The notes beneath the pieces are model-generated. The model did no database searches. It had not been told where the DNA came from and saw nothing but the letters and a program-made list of their open reading frames with translations. This document shows positions 57,470 through 64,000 of a DNA stretch of 64,000 nt, piece after piece. The DNA comes from Nautilus pompilius (lineage: Eukaryota; Mollusca; Cephalopoda; Nautilida; Nautilidae). The DNA is taken from the NCBI GenBank assembly GCA_018389105.1, contig JACATO010000999.1, positions 682,001 through 746,000 on the forward strand, in the 5' to 3' direction. The stretch's first letter is position 1; every line of letters starts with the position of its first letter. The translations under genes and the position numbers were made by a program.

Positions 57470-57870
57470 CAGTCTTTGATAATTCTACCTGATATCTTAA
57501 GGTGGGTATGGCGCGGCCCCCTTCCGTCTCGACACCGGAACTTCCTCTTAAAGGTCCGCCGTCACTTGTTGTCCCACTGGCGCTGGTTTTCTCCCCCGAC
57601 TGCGCCAGATTCAGGTTCGTTCGTTAGACCGTCCAGAAGTCGCACAGATAGAAGTAAGGCACTAGGGTAAAACCGGGATCACGGGACATCTGGTGTCGCT
57701 GTCTCCCCTCCCCCTGAAGACCCCGACGACGGGACTCGGGCGGTACAAGTCGCTTCTGGCAGCGTTGCGCCCTCCGATCTCTCGCGCGCCCCTGTCCGCT
57801 CTAGTGACAGACATGCGCGAGACGACTGGAAAGGGTTAAGCTGCAGGAAGTCCCTAATAGAAATCTTCAT
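57470..57870. other. G+C-rich island between terminal exon and exon array
   Basis: About 400 bases of CpG-rich sequence with no credible frame. An acceptor-like TTCATTTGCAG ends at 57876. It may be a promoter island for a downstream transcript or an insertion. Confidence 0.35.
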
Positions 57871-58789
57871 TTGCAGATATGGGAGAAAACGAGCAACCGA
57901 TTAGGACGCAACACCGCTGCTGGATCTTTATTGCTACAGACAAAAAACCCAGCCCTGACCGCGCCCTTTATTTATTCAGTTTGTTTTCTGTAACATCGAC
58001 TCATGAAGTGATAACCTTCTCCATCTAAAGCTTCTCCATTCAATGGCAAAGACACCATCCCACAATCGCTACAATTTTAAATAACCGGAACAGTAACGAT
58101 TCTAGTAAAATCTCAACAGCTCTTTTTACCCTTCAATGTAGTTTTACATATACCACCGATTCTTTTCCGTTTAAACCACGATTTGGAATATCATTGAAGT
58201 CACGAATCCATTCTCTATCAGGGGTTCTTTTCCATAGCTCTGATAAAACCATCTTTTATATCTTAAACCTTGTCTATAGCACCGTCGAACAACACCGACT
58301 TTTCTAATGCGTTTTTTTTTTTTGTTTTACCTGTTTTGGTGAATTGTCTGGATGGAATCTTGATTTCAATCGGTACCTGGTCCACAGTAGCTGTACCTTA
58401 GTGAATGCTTCTCGTCAGGTTCCTTAATTCAACCCAAGGTGAAGCCGAGAGGGGGGGGGTTCTGTCAAACTCCTGAATTAAAAAAGAGATTCTTCTCACA
58501 GTTTCTATGTTCCAATTAACACCAGTCAGTATTGTTACCGGTTACCTGGTTTTAATTTTTTAAAAAAGTTTTCAAAAACTTGCAAATTGTTGAAACAATG
58601 CGTTTTATCTGAATTTTAAAAACGCCATCAACATTCACATAATGTACTGTTCCTAAATGGACCAGAGTATGACGTCAGTAGGCGGAATCACAGTACGAGG
58701 AAAGCTTCATAAAAGCTGAAAACCGTTTATGCTCTACTTTCACCTTTAAGGTTGTACCCGAGACGTCATTTTTAAATAAATACTTTCAG

Positions 58790-58861
58790 CTCACGGTTTA
58801 ATGCATGGATACGGATACGGAAGAATTCACCATGGCATCGGCCTGGCTGGCGGTTTTCCGG
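58790..58861 (+). CDS. Repeat exon A1
   Basis: Codes for a 24-residue module: HGLMHGYGYGRIHHGIGLAG plus GFP, with split codons at both ends (A at the start, G at the end). Acceptor TACTTTCAG, donor GTAATA. Related to exon 4. Confidence 0.85.
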
Positions 58862-59072
58862 GTAATAAAACTTACTTTTTCTTTTTGGCTGAAAAGTTAC
58901 TAAACTACAAAATATATGAGAATAAAAAGTAAGTCATGCCTGACACTGATCCTGACAGAAGTAGCTATGCATAATTATATACAAAATATCAAATGCTGTA
59001 CTATTGTTATTATTATTCTTGGTTCTATATTGAGGTTTTATCTGACTTTGGTGGAATACTATATACTTTCAG

Positions 59073-59138
59073 CTTACGGTTCATCGTTAGGATACGGAGG
59101 AATGTATCGAAGATACGGCATGCATGGCCGTTTACCTG
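59073..59138 (+). CDS. Repeat exon B1
   Basis: Codes for a 22-residue module, YGSSLGYGGMYRRYGMHGRL plus P. Acceptor TACTTTCAG, donor GTAATT; the next codons in the intron read into a TAG, so retention would stop translation. Related to exon 5. Confidence 0.85.
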
Positions 59139-59363
59139 GTAATTAGAATTAACTTTTTATTCTTTCTAATATAAAAACATGCAATAATTTATTTTCTTTT
59201 ACCATTCTACCTCTTTGCTAAAGTTTTTTAAATACTTATATAAAAGGCAAATGCTTGCAAATATGGAAGGAAAGCTTCATAAAAGCTGAAAACCGTTTAT
59301 GCTCTACTTTCTTTCACCTTTAAGGTTGTACCCGAGACGTCATTTTTAAATAAATACTTTCAG

Positions 59364-59435
59364 CTCACGGTTTAATGCATGGATACGGATACGGAAGAAT
59401 TCACCATGGCATCGGCCTAGCTGGCGGTTTTCCGG
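59364..59435 (+). CDS. Repeat exon A2
   Basis: Same protein module as A1; one synonymous change (CTA for CTG). Confidence 0.85.
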
Positions 59436-59634
59436 GTAATAAAACTTACTTTTTCTTTTTGGCTGAAAAGTTACTAAACTACAAAATATATGAGAATAAA
59501 AAGCAAGTCATGCCTGACACTGATCCTGACAGAAGTAGCTATGCATAATTATATACAAAATATCAAATGCTGTATTATTGTTGGTTCTATATTGAGGTTT
59601 TATCTGACTTTGGTGGAATACTATATACTTTCAG

Positions 59635-59700
59635 CTTACGGTTCATCGTTAGGATACGGAGGAATGTATCGAAGATACGGCATGCATGGCCGTTTACCTG
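59635..59700 (+). CDS. Repeat exon B2
   Basis: Identical module to B1 (GMHG form). The preceding intron is the short variant. Confidence 0.85.
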
Positions 59701-59922
59701 GTAATTAGAATTAACTTTTTATTCTTTCTAATATAAAAACATGCAATAATTTTATTTTCTTTTACCATTCTACCTCTTTGCTAAAGTTTTTTAAATACTT
59801 ATATAAAAGGCAAATGCTTGCAAATATGGAAGGAAAGCTTCATAAAAGCTGAAAACCGTTTATGCTCTACTTTCACCTTTAAGGTTGTACCCGAGACGTC
59901 ATTTTTAAATAAATACTTTCAG

Positions 59923-59994
59923 CTCACGGTTTAATGCATGGATACGGATACGGAAGAATTCACCATGGCATCGGCCTGGCTGGCGGTTTTCCGG
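59923..59994 (+). CDS. Repeat exon A3
   Basis: Same as A1 (CTG form). Confidence 0.85.
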
Positions 59995-60204
59995 GTAATA
60001 AAACTTACTTTTTCTTTTTGGCTGAAAAGTTACTAAACTACAAAATATATGAGAACAAAAAGTAAGTCATGCCTGACACTGATCCTGACAGAAGTAGCTA
60101 TGCATAATTATATACAAAATATCAAATGCTGTACTATTGTTATTATTGTCTTGGTTCTATATTGAGGTTTTATCTGACTTTGGTGGAATACTATATACTT
60201 TCAG

Positions 60205-60270
60205 CTTACGGTTCATCGTTAGGATACGGAGGAATGTACCGCAGATACGGCATGTATGGCCGTTTACCTG
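60205..60270 (+). CDS. Repeat exon B3
   Basis: B module with His to Tyr (GMYG in place of GMHG) and synonymous TAC CGC codons. Confidence 0.85.
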
Positions 60271-60492
60271 GTAATTAGAATTAACTTTTTATTCTTTCTA
60301 ATATAAAAACATGCAATAATTTTATTTTCTTTTACCATTCTACCTCTTTGCTAAAGTTTTTTAAATACTTATATAAAAGGCAAATGTTTGCAAATATGGA
60401 AGGAAAGCTTCTTAAAAGCTGAAAACCGTTTATGCTCTACTTTCACCTTTAAGGTTGTACCTGAGACGTCATTTTTAAATAAATACTTTCAG

Positions 60493-60564
60493 CTCACGGT
60501 TTAATGCATGGATACGGATACGGAAGAATTCACCATGGCATCGGCCTAGCTGGCGGTTTTCCGG
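60493..60564 (+). CDS. Repeat exon A4
   Basis: Same as A2 (CTA form). Confidence 0.85.
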
Positions 60565-60771
60565 GTAATAAAACTTACTTTTTCTTTTTGGCTGAAAAGT
60601 TACTAAACTACAAATATATGAGAATAAAAAGTAAGTCATGCCTGACACTGATCCTGACAGAAGTAGCTATGCATAATTATACAAATATCAAATGCTGTAC
60701 TATTGTTATTATTATTCTTGGTTCTATATTGAGGTTTTATCTGACTTTGGTGGAATACTATATACTTTCAG

Positions 60772-60837
60772 CTTACGGTTCATCGTTAGGATACGGAGGA
60801 ATGTACCGCAGATACGGCATGTATGGCCGTTTACCTG
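60772..60837 (+). CDS. Repeat exon B4
   Basis: GMYG form, as B3. Confidence 0.85.
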
Positions 60838-61057
60838 GTAATTAGAATTAACTTTTTATTCTTTCTAATATAAAAACATGCAATAATTTTATTTTCTTTT
60901 ACCATTCTACCTCTTTGCTAAAGTTTTTTAAACTTATATAAAAGGCAAATGTTTGCAAATATGGAAGGAAAGCTTCTTAAAAGCTGAAAACCGTTTATGC
61001 TCTACTTTCACCTTTAAGGTTGTACCTGAGACGTCATTTTTAAATAAATACTTTCAG

Positions 61058-61129
61058 CTCACGGTTTAATGCATGGATACGGATACGGAAGAATTCACCA
61101 TGGCATCGGCCTGGCTGGCGGTTTTCCGG
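61058..61129 (+). CDS. Repeat exon A5
   Basis: Same as A1 (CTG form). Confidence 0.85.
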
Positions 61130-61340
61130 GTAATAAAACTTACTTTTTCTTTTTGGCTGAAAAGTTACTAAACTACAAAATATATGAGAATAAAAAGTAA
61201 GTCATGCCTGACACTGATCCTGACAGAAGTAGCTATGCATAATTATATACAAAATATCAAATGCTGTACTATTGTTATTATTATTCTTGGTTCTATATTG
61301 AGGTTTTATCTGACTTTGGTGGAATACTATATACTTTCAG

Positions 61341-61406
61341 CTTACGGTTCATCGTTAGGATACGGAGGAATGTACCGCAGATACGGCATGTATGGCCGTT
61401 TACCTG
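61341..61406 (+). CDS. Repeat exon B5
   Basis: GMYG form, as B3. Confidence 0.85.
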
Positions 61407-61629
61407 GTAATTAGAATTAACTTTTTATTCTTTATAATATAAAAACATGCAATAATTTTATTTTATTTTACCATTCTACCTCTTCGCTAAAGTTTTTTTA
61501 AATATTTATATAAAAGGAAAATGTTTGCAAATATGGAAGGAAAGCTGCTTAAAAGCTGAAAACCGTTTATGCTCTACTTTCACCTTTAAGGTTGTACCTG
61601 AGACATCATTTTTAAATAAATACTTTCAG

Positions 61630-61701
61630 CTCACGGTTTAATGCATGGATACGGATACGGAAGAATTCACCATGGCATCGGCCTAGCTGGCGGTTTTCCG
61701 G
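61630..61701 (+). CDS. Repeat exon A6
   Basis: Same as A2 (CTA form). Confidence 0.85.
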
Positions 61702-61900
61702 GTAATAAAACTTACTTTTTCTTTTTGGCTGAAAAGTTACTAAACTACAAAATATATGGAAATAAAAAGTAAGTCATGCCTGACACTGAACCTGACTGAA
61801 GTAGCTATGCATAATTATATACAAAATATCAAATGCTGTATTATTGTTGGTTCTATATTGAGGTTTTATCTGACTTTGGTGGAATACTATATACTTTCAG

Positions 61901-61966
61901 CTTACGGTTCATCGTTAGGATACGGAGGAATGTATCGAAGATACGGCATGCATGGCCGTTTACCTG
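61901..61966 (+). CDS. Repeat exon B6
   Basis: GMHG form with a short preceding intron, so it matches B2 more closely than its neighbour B5. Confidence 0.85.
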
Positions 61967-62030
61967 GTAATTAGAATTAATTTTTTATTCTTTATAATAT
62001 AAAAACATGCAATAATTTTATTTTAAGCTA

Positions 62031-63370
62031 ATTTACGTCTTTTCTAAAACTGTTTTTTTTTTTAAATTTAAGAAATTATAGAAACACAAATAAGCCAATG
62101 GTATTACGAATGCGATGGTATGACGAGGCTAATGCTTTTTCATATACATTATTTAGAAAATATGTCCATACGTCAAGGCATTCAGAATTCCGCGCGAAAA
62201 AAATTATTGCTTTAAAATTTGTTTTTTTAAAATTCTTCTACTCATTTCCCGACCAGCTGTGGCCACGTGTAGCAGATGGCAAGCAAACAGAAACACGCTT
62301 CAGTCCCATCAATCACGAGGTACTGACGGAAACTATGACATTTCTATAAAAAGTGTGAAGAAAGCCAAATCTCTTACACTTTCGGAAATATGGCATTTTT
62401 AGCAGACATCTTCCAGTGTCGATATCAAAGGGGGCAGACAGATATTGTGGAGGTGCTATGTACTCGAAGGGATTAGTTCGGACCGTGTTTCTATCATCTT
62501 ATTAGTGTTTCAGCGGGAATGTCTCTCTAATTAGATGGAAGTCGCACGCTCCTGAATCGTCCTTTATATGGATTTTTTTATCCCCCCTCCCAAACCCAGC
62601 TGAACGGGTCCTGTTGTTGTTGTGTTTTGAAGGCTTCTTTGCTTTCACGAAATAGTAAGATCATACACAAAAACTAGCAGGTAGGAATTTCCATAACGGT
62701 GGTTCTGTGTACGTCAGGCCTGTGATCGTGTGGCCCGACATGAGCAGCTTAAACTCCAATGTGCTTGATATGATCGCTCGTCTTCATAGAGGAAAACTGA
62801 TTGATGATTTCATGGGTTTCGAGAAAGAATATCCCGTATCTCCTTTCACTCTCAGAGAAGCTGGTTAACTATTAGAGATAAAGATAACCCATTTCTAATT
62901 ATGCGAACAAAAGCATGGACTCCAAGAGGTGAAAAGACAAAGAAGAAAGGTTCTGAGAAAACAGGCAACCAACATAACGACATTGTAGATCATGGATGAC
63001 GTGACATGCATTTATCCTCGTTGATCTAGATTATCTACATATAAATAATTATCTACAGAATATCAAATATTCTATATAACTCATTATTTCTATTCTCATT
63101 AGTTGAATTAGAAGTAGAAATATCCAGCCTACCTTAACTGCCCACTTGACTTTTTAAAAAACCTTACCTACGTTGGCTTTACGGTTGGCCATCGAGAAGA
63201 TTTCTCAAACATCATACACTACTAGCTCACACGTAGATTGAAAGTAAAAGAAATGGGCAGTTTTCCCACTAATTCATCTAGTACGATACGTTCCCAGGCA
63301 GTAGCTGATCTCTGTTAACCATGGACTCTGTTACCGAGCATAGTTCGCATTAGCAAAGGAGGCTGTGGCT
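62031..63370. other. Spacer after the exon array
   Basis: No A- or B-type exon, signal-peptide exon or terminal exon was found. An 83-codon open frame at 62098-62349 has no recognisable features. Confidence 0.4.
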
Positions 63371-63930
63371 GTACGATAGACAACATGTCCGCGTAATTAC
63401 AGATAACGGTGAAGACTCATTATTACGATTCTACACGAACTCTTCGACTGAATAACTGCTGTAGTTCTCACTGTCAGTATATTTAGTTTTTTTCTTTAAA
63501 TCTGCAAGCAACATTAATTTAAAAAAAACAAACAAACTAATTATAGTTAGTAGATGTTTCCATCACGGTTCGAGAGCCTTCGGAGATGCAGGCCGTCGAG
63601 TAGCAAAGTTTATATACGTAAATGATCTTCCAAGAAACAAAAAGGTAATATTTCTTATTACCATTGCTGAATCTATTTTGAGGTTTTACCTGAATGTTTT
63701 ATACTTTCAGCTTACGGTTCACCTTTTGGATATGGAGGAATGTACCGTAGGTACGGGATGCATGGCGGTTTACACGGTAATGAAAGCTAATTTATTTTGT
63801 GCTGTAAATGGAATTACAAGTAAAGCATAAGTGAACATCACCTCTTTACTGAGTAGGTAATTACGGATTGTCTCCCTTGATGACGGTAACTCCGAATCTC
63901 GTCGTGCGTGAACTCTCAGCTCGAAGAACA
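63370..63930 (+). repeat. Duplicate of the exon-5 region
   Basis: Matches about 56540-57105. The match is imperfect in the left part and nearly perfect for about 150 bases after the exon. Shared landmarks are CATCACGGTTCGAGAGCCTT, the exon, and the stretch to CTCAGCTCGAAGA. The match ends near 63930. Confidence 0.9.
63711..63776 (+). CDS. Exon B7 (copy of exon 5)
   Basis: Identical in coding sequence to exon 5, phase 1-1, acceptor TACTTTCAG, donor GTAATG. The exon that should follow would lie beyond the window (exon 5 is 350 bases from the terminal exon). Confidence 0.85.
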
Positions 63931-63951
63931 ACGTTTGTAATCGCAACCGCC

Positions 63952-64000
63952 TGTATTATTATTATTATTATTATATTATTATTATATTATATTATTATTA
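63952..64000. repeat. (ATT)n microsatellite at window edge
   Basis: Imperfect ATT/TATT run that continues past the window. Confidence 0.9.

Larger units (their letters stand above)
58700..62030 (+). repeat. Tandem array of six A-B exon-pair units (about 570 bp each)
   Basis: Six head-to-tail units, with A exons starting at 58790, 59364, 59923, 60493, 61058 and 61630 (steps 574, 559, 570, 565, 572). Each unit has an A exon (72 bases), an intron of about 205-215, a B exon (66 bases) and an intron of about 220-225. Introns are as conserved as exons, so the amplification is recent or kept uniform by conversion. All exons are phase 1-1 with GT..AG sites. Confidence 0.95.

Noticed and set aside
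58916-61974. Repeated plus-strand frames of 72-113 codons ending in LPGN
   Set aside because: They read through the A-to-B intron into the B exon and stop at the TAG just after the donor; the spliced exon model explains the same sequence better.

Overview
The window is eukaryotic, metazoan DNA: AT-rich, rich in microsatellites, with split genes, canonical GT..AG introns and poly(A) signals. Large single-exon C2H2 zinc-finger open frames, tRNA-headed SINE-like insertions, LINE and hAT remnants, and a short motif (AGTTATCTCCCTT and variants) scattered across the window point to a lophotrochozoan, most likely a mollusc. The species cannot be named from the sequence.

Region 1 (1-48 kb) is a cluster of six C2H2 zinc-finger genes. 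I call them ZF-A (246-1148, minus), ZF-B (14244-16625, minus), ZF-C (20454-21998, plus), ZF-D (29709-31349, plus), ZF-E (37661-38869, plus) and ZF-F (46646-47950, plus). Each has its fingers in one long exon, with probable non-coding or short 5' exons in CpG-richer islands (about 3.9, 18.0-18.6, 28.3-28.5, 33.4-34.1 and 43.3-44.0 kb). No KRAB, SCAN, BTB or ZAD domain is visible in these frames. ZF-E and ZF-F are a clear paralogous pair, and both have decayed fingers just upstream. ZF-A and ZF-C share an odd C-terminal tail. ZF-B contains an internal triplication and stops in the middle of a finger. These are presumably nuclear DNA-binding regulators; no targets can be read from the sequence.

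Between these genes lie long AT-rich stretches with repeats: a 0.9-kb alternating purine-pyrimidine (CA/TACA/TGCA) tract, a 775-bp hAT-type element with a perfect 8-bp target duplication inside a decayed LINE, a foldback hairpin, a 123-bp tandem repeat, a compound AAT minisatellite, and several tRNA-headed SINE-like fragments.

Region 2 (54.2-64 kb) is different: a TATA-box gene for a small secreted protein rich in Gly, Tyr and His. It is made of tiny exons, all separated by phase-1 introns. A six-exon model of 123 residues can be built (54335-57399), with a signal peptide and a mature part lacking Cys, Asp and Glu. Downstream, its two repeat-type exons (A, 72 nt; B, 66 nt) are amplified as six near-identical tandem A-intron-B-intron units of about 570 bp. 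A further copy of the exon-5 region lies at 63.4-63.9 kb, close to the right edge. All exons are symmetrical (1-1), so any number could be spliced in frame. This modular exon array is the most distinctive thing in the window. The gene continues past the right edge or has a second copy there.
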